DNA from: an uncultured Rhodospirillales bacterium
Lineage (GTDB): Bacteria > Pseudomonadota > Alphaproteobacteria > Acetobacterales > Acetobacteraceae
Assembly: GCA_903845065.1 (NCBI GenBank)
Contig: CAIMWH010000055.1
Span: 1-47,855 of the forward strand
DNA length: 47,855 nt
Reading direction: 5' to 3'
A program made the translations under genes and the position numbers. Positions 8,484-17,468 of this stretch are shown piece by piece (the first letter of the stretch is position 1; each line of letters begins with the position of its first letter). The notes beneath the pieces are model-generated. The model worked only from the letters and a program-made list of their open reading frames with translations. It searched no databases and was not told the DNA's origin.

Positions 8484-9611
8484 CTAGTCGAGGCTCGCCA
8501 GCAGCCCCGCCAGCAGTTTTCCACGCCGCGCCAGGCTTTCGACGTTGATATATTCACCCAGCGTATGGAAACCGTCACCGGCAACGCCAAGCCCATCCAG
8601 GGTGGCGATGCCCATCGCGCCGGTGAAATTCCCATCCGAGCCGCCGCCCGAACTTTGCGCCGGGATATCGAAGCCGAGGCGAAGGGCAATGCGCTGCGCG
8701 TGACGATGCAGCGCCATGGTGCGCTCGTCGGTTTCCCACACCGGGCGGGTGACGGTGCGTTCCACCTTGAACTGCACGTCATTGCCGGTCGGCCGCAAGC
8801 CCAGCATGGCGGCCACGCCGCGATCGAGGTCTTCCTGGCGCTTGGCCATCGACAGCGCCTCGGCGGTGCAGGTGGTGGTCACGCAGTTCACCCACTGCCC
8901 GCCATGCATCACGCCGACGGAGAAGGTGCAGTCCTCGGTGGTCATGTCCTCGATGGCGATGATCTGGCGGGCCATTTCGCGAATGGCGGAGCGGCCGTCG
9001 GCCAGCCGGGCACCGGCATGGCTCGGCTTGCCGGTCGACTCCATGCGGAACCGGGCGATGGCATAGCGGCCTGTCACCACGCCGCCATCGGCCCGGGCCG
9101 GCTCGGGGATCAGCACATATTTGTGCCGCGCCGCCTCGGCCTCGATGACATCCCGGGTAGAGGGCGAGCCAACCTCTTCATCGGAGGTAAGCAGCACCGT
9201 AACCGGCAGCCGGGTGGCAATGCCGGCACGCTGGAGTTGCCGGATGGCTTCGAGCGCCATGTAGTTGCCGCCCTTCATGTCGAGAATCCCGGGGCCGTAG
9301 CAGCGCCCACCCTCCACCTTGAACGGCAACCGGGCGAGAGTTCCAATCGGATGCACCGTATCGAGATGGCCCATCACCAGGATGCCGGGGGCGCTCGACT
9401 CGTGCGGGAAGGTGGCACGCACGCAATCCCCGAAGCCCAGCCGGCCGGCAATGCGTGAGGTTTGTGCCCCCATGATCGCGAGGTCGCGGCCGGCGAGATC
9501 CATGCAGCGGTTCACCGCGGCGGCGTCATAGGTCGGGCTTTCGCACTCGATCCAGGGTCGCAGCCCCGCCAGCATGGCATCGGTATCGAACGGCAACGCG
9601 TTGGGGTCCAT
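8484..9611 (-). CDS. M20 family metallopeptidase (glutamate carboxypeptidase CPG2-like)
   Basis: A 375-residue zinc hydrolase starting at ATG 9611 (MDPNALPFD). The two-zinc site is visible in order: His in MGHLDTVHP, bridging Asp in GILDMKGG, Glu-Glu in TSDEEVGSP, acidic ligand in IPEPARADGG and the C-terminal His in GDGFHTLGEYI. The insert with GKPSHAGARLADGRSAI is the dimerisation/lid domain. Members remove C-terminal Glu or hydrolyse N-acyl amino acids and folate-type amides. The frame is open upstream to 9725 but that extension is Cys/Pro-rich and unlike the family. Probably cotranscribed with the downstream ABC transporter and may process the imported ligand. Confidence 0.92.
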   Translation of the reverse strand: MDPNALPFDTDAMLAGLRPWIECESPTYDAAAVNRCMDLAGRDLAIMGAQTSRIAGRLGFGDCVRATFPHESSAPGILVMGHLDTVHPIGTLARLPFKVEGGRCYGPGILDMKGGNYMALEAIRQLQRAGIATRLPVTVLLTSDEEVGSPSTRDVIEAEAARHKYVLIPEPARADGGVVTGRYAIARFRMESTGKPSHAGARLADGRSAIREMARQIIAIEDMTTEDCTFSVGVMHGGQWVNCVTTTCTAEALSMAKRQEDLDRGVAAMLGLRPTGNDVQFKVERTVTRPVWETDERTMALHRHAQRIALRLGFDIPAQSSGGGSDGNFTGAMGIATLDGLGVAGDGFHTLGEYINVESLARRGKLLAGLLASLD

Positions 9612-9712
9612 GGCGCAGGCTCCGGCTGGTTTGGTCCAGCATGTGCGGGCCGCAGGGCTGGCGCAATCCCGGTCGGGTTGCGCGGCGGCGGGCGGACGGG
9701 GACATTCGTCGC

Positions 9713-11083
9713 ATGAGCAATACAATGAACGAAACCATGGATGGGCTGCCCGCCCCGCAGCGCCGCCTCGCCATGCTGACGCTCGGCCTGGCGATCTCGG
9801 TCTCCGTGCTGAGCAGTTCCGTCGCCAACGTGGCCCTGCCCACCATTGCGCGAGACCTCGCGGTTACGCCGGCCGCCTCGGTCTGGGTGGTCAACGCGTT
9901 CCAGATCGCGGTGATGGTGGCCTTGCTGCCATGCAGTTCGCTGGGCGACATCTACGGCTACCGGCGGGTCTACGGCGTCGGCCTGGTGGTGTTCACGCTG
10001 GCCTCGCTGGCCTGCGCGCTGGTTCACACGCTGCCCCTGATGATCGTCGCCCGCGTCGTGCAGGGGCTCGGCGGTGCCGGCCTGATGAGCGTGAACACCG
10101 CTTTGGTAAGGTTCATTTTCCCACGCGCGCAACTCGGGCGCGGCATGGGGTTCAACGCGCTCGTGGTGGCGAGTTCCTCCGCCATGGGCCCCACCATCGC
10201 GGCCGGCGTGCTCTCGGTGGCGTCCTGGCCCTATCTGTTTGCTATCAACGTGCCGATCGGGCTTGCCGCACTGGCATTGCTGGGCAACCTCCCGCTGACA
10301 CCCCGCGCCCGACATCGGTTCGATCTGCCCAGTGCCGCCCTCAACGCCGCCACCTTCGGCCTGCTGATCGCAACGTTGGACGCCATCGGCTACGGCGGCG
10401 GCAGCCTGCTGGCGCTGGGCGAGTTCGTCGCGCTGCTGGTGGTGGGTGGCATCTTCGTCCGCCGCATGCTGCTGATCCCGGCGCCGATGTTGCCGGTGGA
10501 CCTCTTCCGCCGGCCGGTGTTCGCACTCTCGGTGGCGAGTTCGGTGTGCTGTTTTATCGGCCAATCAAGCGCCTACGTCGCAATCCCCTTCCTGATGCAA
10601 AGCGTCGGTGGCATCTCCGAAGCCTCCACCGGGCTGCTGATGACACCGTGGCCAGCCACCATCGCGGTGATCGCGCCATTCTCGGGTCGCCTGTCGGACC
10701 GCTTCTCGGCCGGCCTGCTCGGCGGAGTCGGCCTCACCATCATGACCATCGGCATGCTCCTGATCGGCTTCATGCCGGCGCATCCGCAATGGTGGGATGT
10801 CGCGTGGCGGATGGCGCTGTCGGGTGCCGGATTCTCGCTGTTCCAGGCCCCCAACAACCGCCTCCTGATCAGCGCCGTGCCACGCGAACGCAGCGGGGCG
10901 GGCAGCGGCATGCTGTCCACCTCGCGTCTGCTCGGCCAGGCCGTGGGTGCCGCGATGGTGGCGATCTGCTTCACCCTGAACCAGGGCGCCGGCATCGCGC
11001 AGGGCGCGACGGTGGCGATTTTCACCGGTGCCGGCTTCGCCGCGGTTGCCACAGTGCTGAGTTGCCTTCGTCTTGGTCGGTAG
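9713..11083 (+). CDS. MFS drug-type exporter, DHA2 (EmrB/QacA) family
   Basis: A 456-residue inner-membrane protein with about 14 hydrophobic segments. Motif C-like SSSVANVALPTIARDL and the WVVNAFQIAVMV helix are diagnostic of the 14-TM DHA2 group, as is GDIYGYRRVYGVGL (motif A, loop 2-3) and QAPNNRLLISAVPRERSGAGSG late in the protein. Start taken at ATG 9713; ATG 9725 is an alternative four codons on. It is divergent from the M20 peptidase gene with about 100 bases between them that must hold both promoters. Substrate cannot be inferred. Confidence 0.92.
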   Translation: MSNTMNETMDGLPAPQRRLAMLTLGLAISVSVLSSSVANVALPTIARDLAVTPAASVWVVNAFQIAVMVALLPCSSLGDIYGYRRVYGVGLVVFTLASLACALVHTLPLMIVARVVQGLGGAGLMSVNTALVRFIFPRAQLGRGMGFNALVVASSSAMGPTIAAGVLSVASWPYLFAINVPIGLAALALLGNLPLTPRARHRFDLPSAALNAATFGLLIATLDAIGYGGGSLLALGEFVALLVVGGIFVRRMLLIPAPMLPVDLFRRPVFALSVASSVCCFIGQSSAYVAIPFLMQSVGGISEASTGLLMTPWPATIAVIAPFSGRLSDRFSAGLLGGVGLTIMTIGMLLIGFMPAHPQWWDVAWRMALSGAGFSLFQAPNNRLLISAVPRERSGAGSGMLSTSRLLGQAVGAAMVAICFTLNQGAGIAQGATVAIFTGAGFAAVATVLSCLRLGR

Positions 11084-11128
11084 CCCCTTCCCTCCCCGGC
11101 TGTGCGCTGCTAAAGCCTCGCTCACGGT

Positions 11129-11205
11129 CGGAGCGTAGCGCAGTCTGGTAGCGCACCAGTCTGGGGGACTGGGGGTCGTGGGTTCGAATCCCGCCGCTCC
11201 GACCA
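11129..11205 (+). tRNA. tRNA-Pro, anticodon GGG
   Basis: A 77-nt cloverleaf. The acceptor stem pairs 11129-11135 with 11195-11201, followed by an A discriminator and an encoded CCA (11203-11205). The anticodon stem is 11156-11160 with 11168-11172, and the loop CTGGGGG gives anticodon GGG at 11163-11165 with G at position 37, as in proline tRNAs. The T arm contains GGTTCGAATCC. It reads codons CCC and CCU, which are frequent in this DNA. Confidence 0.97.
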
Positions 11206-11299
11206 TCTTCCCCCAAGCCTGTCGTTGAAAGCGACACGGCTCCGGTGTCCCTCATCTGCCCTGGAGACCCGCGGCAATGCATCCGCCCGAGTGCCACTG

Positions 11300-12988
11300 A
11301 TGCAGGCCCAGGCGATAGTGCGGCAAAGCGCGCGGAATGATCGCCCTTTCCTTCAAACCATCGTTTTCGGCGGCGCACTGGTGGCGACGCTTGCGGTGTT
11401 TTTCCGGCTGCAACTGATCAACGGCTTCACCGTGCTGTTTGGCGATCGTGGTGACGCGGTGATCGTGGCAGCCCTGCTGGAACACTGGTTCAACGTTTTC
11501 CGGGGCCTCGAACCGTGGGATATGCCACAGTACTTTTATCCGCACGCCGACATCCTTGGCTACAATGAAGGATTCTTCCTGTTCGGAGCAATCTACGCAG
11601 CATTCCGGTTTGTCGGTCTCGATCCATTTCTGTCCTCAGAACTAGTAACTGCCGCCGTCAAGATCATCGGGTTCGCCGGGTTCTTCCTCGCAACCCGGGA
11701 AATATTTCGCATATCTTTCATCTGGGCCCTGTTCGGCGCGGTGTTGTTCACCCTCGCCCACAACAGCTTCACCCACGCCTTCCACGCGCAATTGCAGGCA
11801 ATCGCCTTCGCGCCGGTATTCTGGTTCCTGGTGGCGCGCGTGATACGCGCGATGATCGTCCGTCCGGGCGGCGCGGCGGTCGCGGCCTGGGGTGCCGGCG
11901 CGGCGCTATTCTACGCGGCGTGGCTGATCTCAGCTTACTACATGGCCTGGTTCACCGGATTCTTCACGCTCGTCCTCAGCGCCATCCTGCTGGTCATGGC
12001 ACCACGCGCGGCCCGCGCCGAAACCTTCCGTGTACTCCAGCGGAACCTCCGCCCCCTTTTCCTCTGCACCCTCATCGCGGCCACGGCGCTGCTGCCATTC
12101 CTCATCGTCTATCTGCCGAAGGCGCGCGAAACCGGAATGCACCCGTTCGCCACCGCCTTGTCGTTCACGCCCTCCCTGCTCGACATCGTGAATGTCGGCA
12201 GCGACAACTGGATGTTCGGCCGCATACGAGACCTGCTGATCCGCATCACCTGCCCGGACTGCTACCTCGACACAGATGAACGCACCGTAGGCCTCGCGCC
12301 GCTGCTCCTCCTGGTGTTCCTCGTCGCCGGCGCAACCCTGCGCCCTTGGCGGGACCGGCACTGGAGGACACTGCTGGTCACCGCCATCGCGCTGGCAGTG
12401 GTGCTGTGCTGGGCGCTCGCGGTTCATGTGGGCGAACATTCAGCCTGGTACGCGATCTACCAGTTGGTCCCAGGTGCCGCCGGCGTGCGCGTGATCGCCC
12501 GATTGCAGATATTCCTGACGGCCCCGCTGCTGGCGGTAGTGGTATGGTTTCTCGCCCGGAGCACCAGCCGCGTCTCCACCCCGGTATTGGCGGCCCTGTC
12601 CGGCCTGTTGCTGTTCGCCGAGATGAACACCGGCGCGGTGGACCTGGACCGCCGCGCCGCGCTCGCCCGCGTGATGGTCACAACCCCGGCCCCACCATCC
12701 TGCACCGCGTTTTTCGTCTCCGCCGCCGCCGACCAGGGCGAGGACGGCCCGGGCGACGCGCTGTTCAAGCACAACGCGGACGCCATGCTGATCTCCGAGT
12801 TGACGCACCTCCCCACCATCAACGGCTTCGCCACCTTCACACCGCCCGACTGGAACTTCGCCTCCCCCCGCCAGCCGGACTACCTCAGTCGGGTGCGCCA
12901 CTACGCCACCGCCCACAACCTGACAGGCCTATGCCGCCTCGATCTCCCCAGCCAACGCTGGCAGCCACTCGACCAGATCGCCCCCTAG
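11300..12988 (+). CDS. Polytopic membrane protein, GT-C glycosyltransferase-like
   Basis: About 562 residues with roughly 10-12 hydrophobic segments and a C-terminal soluble tail with several Cys. After the first membrane segment comes a loop with FGDRGDAVIVAALLEHWF and YFYPHADILGYNEG; an acidic loop after TM1 is typical of GT-C fold glycosyltransferases and YfhO-like proteins, but I do not recognise an exact family. Start is uncertain: ATG 11300 has no clear Shine-Dalgarno, and a TTG at 11225 in the same frame is possible. The stop TAG shares its bases with the stop of the convergent LysR gene. Function not established. Confidence 0.72.
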   Translation: MQAQAIVRQSARNDRPFLQTIVFGGALVATLAVFFRLQLINGFTVLFGDRGDAVIVAALLEHWFNVFRGLEPWDMPQYFYPHADILGYNEGFFLFGAIYAAFRFVGLDPFLSSELVTAAVKIIGFAGFFLATREIFRISFIWALFGAVLFTLAHNSFTHAFHAQLQAIAFAPVFWFLVARVIRAMIVRPGGAAVAAWGAGAALFYAAWLISAYYMAWFTGFFTLVLSAILLVMAPRAARAETFRVLQRNLRPLFLCTLIAATALLPFLIVYLPKARETGMHPFATALSFTPSLLDIVNVGSDNWMFGRIRDLLIRITCPDCYLDTDERTVGLAPLLLLVFLVAGATLRPWRDRHWRTLLVTAIALAVVLCWALAVHVGEHSAWYAIYQLVPGAAGVRVIARLQIFLTAPLLAVVVWFLARSTSRVSTPVLAALSGLLLFAEMNTGAVDLDRRAALARVMVTTPAPPSCTAFFVSAAADQGEDGPGDALFKHNADAMLISELTHLPTINGFATFTPPDWNFASPRQPDYLSRVRHYATAHNLTGLCRLDLPSQRWQPLDQIAP

Positions 12989-13932
12989 ACCTCCCCCAGG
13001 TCCGGCGCGGCGAGCAGATGGCCGATCCGGGCAAGGTCGGCGGTCATCTCGTCCGACATCCAGGTGCGGATCGCCTGCACCACATCCCGAAGCGGACGCG
13101 CCTTGGGCGCGACCAGGTGGTAGGCCTTCCCGGTGGCGACGCGGCGGCGTGACGCCGGCACCAGCGCGCCTTCCGCGAGCGGACGAGACACCACGCTAAG
13201 CCAACCCAGCGCGATCCCTTCGCCATTCATCGCGGCCTGCAACACCACGGCATAGTCGGAGAACTGCACCCAACTGCGCCGCGGCGAACGCCGGCGGGCC
13301 GCCTCGCCCCAGAACAACGTCCAGTCGATCAGCGGATCATGGAAATGCAGCAGCGTATGGACTGCCTCGGCGTCCCCATCGAGCGGTCCATGGCTGGCAA
13401 GATAGGCCGGGCTGGCAACCGGGATGACCAGTTCGGGGGAAAAATGCCATGAATGGTATTCGCCATCCGTCTCGGGCATCGGCCGCATCGCAAGATCGAC
13501 ATCCCCGGCGGGCCCCCGCAGCGAGCCGGAGAGCAGTTGGAACCGCAGGTCGACCGAGGGAAAATCGCGGTTGAACGCCTGCAACCGCGGGATGAACCAA
13601 TGGGTGGCGAATGCGGTGGACAGCGAGAGTTCCACCACGTCCTGCCGGGCGTTGCGCGCCGCGATGTCGCGCAACGCATCGCCAACGCGGCCGAAACCCT
13701 CGCTCACCGCCCGGTGCAGCACCTGCCCCTCGTCGGTGAGGGTGAGCCCGGCAGGGCTGCGCACGAACAGCCGCACGCCGAGTTCGAGTTCAAGCTGCGC
13801 GATATTGCGGCTGACCGACGGCTGCGTGACGTTGAACTCGCGCGCCGCCGCCCCGCAACTGCCACGGCGCGCCGCAGCCTCGAATACCAGCAGGGCCCGG
13901 GGCGAGGGGATCAGTTTGCCCAAAGTGGTCAT
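12985..13932 (-). CDS. LysR family transcriptional regulator
   Basis: A 315-residue DNA-binding regulator. The winged HTH lies at about residues 10-65 (RALLVFEAAARRGSCGAAA, FNVTQPSVSRNIAQLE, LGVRLFVRS) and the effector-binding domain follows from about residue 95, with the GcvA-like pattern DVDLAMRPMPE. It is divergent from the ten-gene operon at 14113-25753, the usual arrangement for a LysR regulator and its target. A T-N11-A dyad overlaps its own start codon, suggesting autoregulation. The stop codon overlaps that of the upstream convergent gene within a CTAG. The coinducer is probably a metabolite of the adjacent pathway (inference). Confidence 0.94.
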   Translation of the reverse strand: MTTLGKLIPSPRALLVFEAAARRGSCGAAAREFNVTQPSVSRNIAQLELELGVRLFVRSPAGLTLTDEGQVLHRAVSEGFGRVGDALRDIAARNARQDVVELSLSTAFATHWFIPRLQAFNRDFPSVDLRFQLLSGSLRGPAGDVDLAMRPMPETDGEYHSWHFSPELVIPVASPAYLASHGPLDGDAEAVHTLLHFHDPLIDWTLFWGEAARRRSPRRSWVQFSDYAVVLQAAMNGEGIALGWLSVVSRPLAEGALVPASRRRVATGKAYHLVAPKARPLRDVVQAIRTWMSDEMTADLARIGHLLAAPDLGEV

Positions 13933-13946
13933 ACGTAGAGCGTATG
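13930..13946. promoter_or_regulatory. LysR-type T-N11-A dyad at the regulator's start codon
   Basis: A perfect inverted repeat, CATACG-TAGAG-CGTATG, contains the LysR box form T-N11-A (T at 13932, A at 13944). It overlaps the ATG of the regulator gene on the minus strand and sits in the regulator/operon divergent region, about 165 bases before the first operon gene. Binding is inferred from the motif only. Confidence 0.55.
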
Positions 13947-14112
13947 CCCCCCGTAAGCATTGTCAAGATGACGGATCAGCCACGACGGATGATGATGGCT
14001 TCGCGCCATCCGCGATGGATCAGCCAGCGCGGCACTGTTTCGCTGTTTTACGGTGTGCCGGCGGGCGCGGCACCGGGATTCCAGGCGGTTCAGCAACAGG
14101 GGGCATCAGCAG

Positions 14113-15675
14113 ATGCGCGAGCACGAGATCGGTTCGGATGGCTTGGGGCGTCGCGAGGTCATGCGCATGCTGACGGCCTCGGGTATGGCGGCTGCGGGTT
14201 CAGGCTGGCTGGCAGGGCCGGCACTGGCGCAGGCACCGAAGCGCGGCGGCACCATTCGCGCCGCCGGCTACTCGTCGTCCACCGCCGATACGGTGGACCC
14301 GGCGAAGCAGACGCTGTCGACCGACTATGTCCGCTGCAACATGTTCTACAACACGCTGACCGCGCTCGACGGCAATCTCGCCCCGCAACCGGAACTCGCC
14401 GCCAGCATCGAGAGCGACCGCGCCACGGTATGGACCATCAAGCTGCGCAAGGGCGTCACCTTCCATGACGGCAAGGCCCTGACGGCGGCCGACGTGGTGT
14501 ATTCCCTCTCCCGCCACAATGACCCCAAGGTGGGCTCGATTGCCAAGCCGCTGGCCGCCCAGATGGTGGAGATCAAGGCGACCGCGCCCGACGAGGTGCA
14601 GATCACCCTGTCCTCGCCGAATGCCGATTTCCCGGTGGTGCTGGGAACCTTCCATTTCCATATCATCAAGGAAGGCACCACGGACTTCACCACCGCCATC
14701 GGCACCGGCCCATACAAGTGCAAGGAGTTCACCCCGGGCGTGCGCACCATCGGCGTGCGCAACGCGAACTACTGGAAGCCCGGCAAGCCCTATCTCGACG
14801 AGATCGAGTTCTTCGGCATCCCCGACGAAACCGCCCGGGTGAACGCGCTCCTCGCCGGCGACATCCACATCGCCGGCGGCATTACCCCGCGCTCCACCCG
14901 CCTGATCAAGGCGCAGCCCGGCCTCGCGGTGTTCGAAACGCCGGCCGGCGTCTACACCGACCTCATCACCCGGCTCGACGCGCCGGTTAGCGGCAACCTC
15001 GATTTCGCCCTGGCGATGAAATACCTCCAGGACCGCGAGCAGATGCGCGATGCGATCTGGCAGGGCTTCGCGGTCATCGGCAACGACCATCCGATCACCC
15101 CCTCCAACCGGTTCTACAACAAGGACATCCCGCAGCGGGCGTTCGATCCGGACCGCGCAAAATTCCACTTCCAGAAGTCCGGCATCGGCGCCACCGCCAT
15201 TCCCATCGTGGTATCGCCCGCCGCCGCGGGATCGGCCGAGATGGCGGTGATGTTGCAGGAGGCCGGCGGCAAGATCGGCCTCAACCTTGAAGTCCGCCGC
15301 GTGCCGGCCGATGGCTACTGGGCCAACCACTGGCTGAAATCGGCGGTAGGCTACGGCAACATCAACCCGCGCCCCAGCGTGGACATCCTGATGTCGCTGT
15401 TCTTCAAGTCCGACGCACCCTGGAACGAGAGCGCCTGGAAGGACCCGAAGTTCGACCAGCTCCTGCTGGCCGCCCGCGGCGAGATCGATTTCGCCAGGCG
15501 CAAGCAAATGTACGGTGACATGCAACTGATGATCCGCGACCAATCAGGGATCGGCATCCCGCTGTTCAACTCCTATCTCGATGGCCACGTCACGGGCCTC
15601 AAGGGCCTGGCGCCGATCCCGGTGGGCGGCATGATGGGCTTCAACTTCGCCGAGAACGTCTGGCTGGATGCCTGA
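14113..15675 (+). CDS. ABC transporter substrate-binding protein, family 5 (peptide/opine/nickel type)
   Basis: A periplasmic receptor of about 520 residues from ATG 14113, preceded by AGGGGG. The N-terminus GRREVMRMLTASGMAAAGSG is a twin-arginine-like leader, ending near ALAQAP. The mature part shows the family 5 landmarks KRGGTIRAAGY, LRKGVTFHDGKALTAADVVYS (the SBP_bac_5 signature) and GTGPYKCKEF. The 3' end is 27 bases before the permease gene. Ligands of this family include di/oligopeptides, opines and glycosides; the downstream flavoenzymes point to an N-substituted amino compound (inference). First gene of the LysR-linked operon. Confidence 0.92.
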   Translation: MREHEIGSDGLGRREVMRMLTASGMAAAGSGWLAGPALAQAPKRGGTIRAAGYSSSTADTVDPAKQTLSTDYVRCNMFYNTLTALDGNLAPQPELAASIESDRATVWTIKLRKGVTFHDGKALTAADVVYSLSRHNDPKVGSIAKPLAAQMVEIKATAPDEVQITLSSPNADFPVVLGTFHFHIIKEGTTDFTTAIGTGPYKCKEFTPGVRTIGVRNANYWKPGKPYLDEIEFFGIPDETARVNALLAGDIHIAGGITPRSTRLIKAQPGLAVFETPAGVYTDLITRLDAPVSGNLDFALAMKYLQDREQMRDAIWQGFAVIGNDHPITPSNRFYNKDIPQRAFDPDRAKFHFQKSGIGATAIPIVVSPAAAGSAEMAVMLQEAGGKIGLNLEVRRVPADGYWANHWLKSAVGYGNINPRPSVDILMSLFFKSDAPWNESAWKDPKFDQLLLAARGEIDFARRKQMYGDMQLMIRDQSGIGIPLFNSYLDGHVTGLKGLAPIPVGGMMGFNFAENVWLDA

Positions 15676-15702
15676 TACCCACCCGCGCCGGGAGCCAGGG
15701 CG

Positions 15703-16659
15703 ATGAACGCGGCGATGCTGCGGCTGATCGCACTGCGCCTGGCGCTGGGGGCGCTGACGCTGTTCATCGTCGCGGCCCTGGTGTTCACCGCCACCGAACT
15801 GCTGCCGGGCGACGTGGCGGAGGCCTTGCTGGGCCAAAGCGCAACGCCGGCGGCAGTGGCGGGGCTGCGCGCCGCGCTGCATCTGGACCAGCCCTCCTGG
15901 TGGCGATTTTGCCTGTGGCTCGGCGGCCTGCTCGGGGGCGATCCCGGCGTATCGCTGGTCAACCGGCTGCCGGTGGTCGTCCTGATCGGCAACCGCCTGC
16001 CGAATTCGCTAAAGCTCGCCAGCATCACCGCCAGTGTGACGGTGCCGTTGGCCCTGCTGCTCGGCATCACCACCGCGATGTGGCGCGGCTCGCGCTATGA
16101 CCGCATGGTTGGCATGGCGATCATCGGCATCGTCTCGGTGCCGGAGTTCCTCATCGCGAGCCTCGCCGTACTGGTGTTCGCGGTGAAGCTGCGCTGGCTG
16201 CCGGCACTGGCATTTCGTGCCGGACCGCAGGATTTCTGGGCCATGATGCGGCTGCTGGCGATACCGGTCGGCACCCTGGCGTTGGTCGGCATCGGGCAAA
16301 TGTCGCGGATGACCCGCGCCGCGCTGGTAACGGTGCTGGAGTCCTCCTACGTCGAGATGGCCCGCCTCAAGGGCGCCGGGCCGCTGCGCATCGTGCTGAT
16401 CCATGCGCTGCCCAACGCGCTCGGCCCCATCGTGAACGCCATCGCGCTGAGCACATCCTTCCTGCTCGGCGGCGTCATCATCGTCGAGACGATCTTCAAT
16501 TATCCGGGCCTGGCCAAGCTGATGGTTGATGCGGTCTCGACGCGGGACCTGCCTCTGGTGCAGGCCTGCGCCATGCTGTTCTGCGCCGCCTATCTGGCCC
16601 TGGTGCTGGTGGCCGACGTGGTCGCCATCCTCTCCAACCCGCGGCTGCGGCAGCGATGA
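15703..16659 (+). CDS. Dipeptide-type ABC transporter permease (DppB-like)
   Basis: Inner-membrane permease of 318 residues with six membrane segments. The opening RLIALRLALGALTLFIVAALVF and the FTATELLPGDVAEALLG loop are typical of DppB/OppB. The EAA coupling motif appears as EMARLKGAGPLRIVLIHALPNA near residue 220. The shape VIIVETIFNYPGLAKLMVDA near the C-terminus is also characteristic. Its stop overlaps the start of the second permease (ATGA). Confidence 0.93.
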   Translation: MNAAMLRLIALRLALGALTLFIVAALVFTATELLPGDVAEALLGQSATPAAVAGLRAALHLDQPSWWRFCLWLGGLLGGDPGVSLVNRLPVVVLIGNRLPNSLKLASITASVTVPLALLLGITTAMWRGSRYDRMVGMAIIGIVSVPEFLIASLAVLVFAVKLRWLPALAFRAGPQDFWAMMRLLAIPVGTLALVGIGQMSRMTRAALVTVLESSYVEMARLKGAGPLRIVLIHALPNALGPIVNAIALSTSFLLGGVIIVETIFNYPGLAKLMVDAVSTRDLPLVQACAMLFCAAYLALVLVADVVAILSNPRLRQR

Positions 16660-17468
16660 GGCGCCTGTCGCCGATCAGCATGGCGGCGTTGGCCGTGGTG
16701 GTCGCCTGGGCGCTGGCTGCCGTGCTGGCCCCATGGATCGCGCCGTTCCCGCCCGGGCGCATCGTGACGCGCGATTCCCTGGCCGACCTCAGTTTCCGCT
16801 TCCCCCTCGGTACCGACTATCTCGGCCGGGACATGCTGAGCCGCGTCCTGTTCGGCGCCCGCTACACCCTGGGGATCGCCGCACTTTCAACGTCGCTGGC
16901 CTGCCTGATGGGGGTCACGCTCGGCCTGACGGCGGCGGCGCGCGGTGGCTGGTTCGACATGGCCGCAAGCCGGATCCTAGATGCGATGATCTCAGTGCCC
17001 AGCCTGCTCGCCGCCCTGGTGGTGGTGTCCTCCCTCGGCTCCTCCATCCCGGTGCTGATAGCGGTAGCCGCGGTAATCTACACCCCAGGCGCGTACCGGC
17101 TGTCCCGTGCCATCGCGGTCAATATCAACGCGATGGATTTCGTCGCCGTCGCCCGCGCCCGCGGCGAAGGCACGCTCTACCTGATCGCCGCCGAAATCCT
17201 GCCCAACATGATCCTGCCGGTGCTGACGGATTTCGGCCTGCGGTTCGTCTTCGTGGTGCTGCTGCTCACGGGGATGAGTTTCCTCGGCCTCGGCATCCAG
17301 CCGCCCAACGCGGACTGGGGCACGCTGGTGCGCGAGAATGTCGAGGGGCTGTCATTCGGCGCCCCGGCGGTCATCACCCCGGCCCTCGCCATCGCCACCC
17401 TGACCATCGCGGTCAACGCCCTGATCGACAGTGTCGCCACCGGCCGGCGGGACGACGACATCCGATGA
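16656..17468 (+). CDS. Dipeptide-type ABC transporter permease (DppC-like)
   Basis: Inner-membrane permease of 270 residues. DppC landmarks are FPLGTDYLGRDMLSRVLFGAR near residue 48, the EAA loop VAVARARGEGTLYLIAAEILPN near 165, and LTGMSFLGLGIQPPNADWGT near 205. ATGA overlaps couple it to genes on both sides. Works with the preceding permease and the fused ATPase that follows. Confidence 0.93.
   Translation: MRRLSPISMAALAVVVAWALAAVLAPWIAPFPPGRIVTRDSLADLSFRFPLGTDYLGRDMLSRVLFGARYTLGIAALSTSLACLMGVTLGLTAAARGGWFDMAASRILDAMISVPSLLAALVVVSSLGSSIPVLIAVAAVIYTPGAYRLSRAIAVNINAMDFVAVARARGEGTLYLIAAEILPNMILPVLTDFGLRFVFVVLLLTGMSFLGLGIQPPNADWGTLVRENVEGLSFGAPAVITPALAIATLTIAVNALIDSVATGRRDDDIR

Noticed and set aside
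11129-11205. tRNA as an integration site for a mobile island
   Set aside because: No integrase, no repeat of the tRNA 3' end in the window and no composition change after the gene were noticed.
16526-17464. N-terminal extension of the fused ABC ATPase
   Set aside because: The extra 313 codons lie out of frame over the DppC-like gene and are Arg/Pro-rich; the ATPase begins at ATG 17465 with an ATGA overlap.
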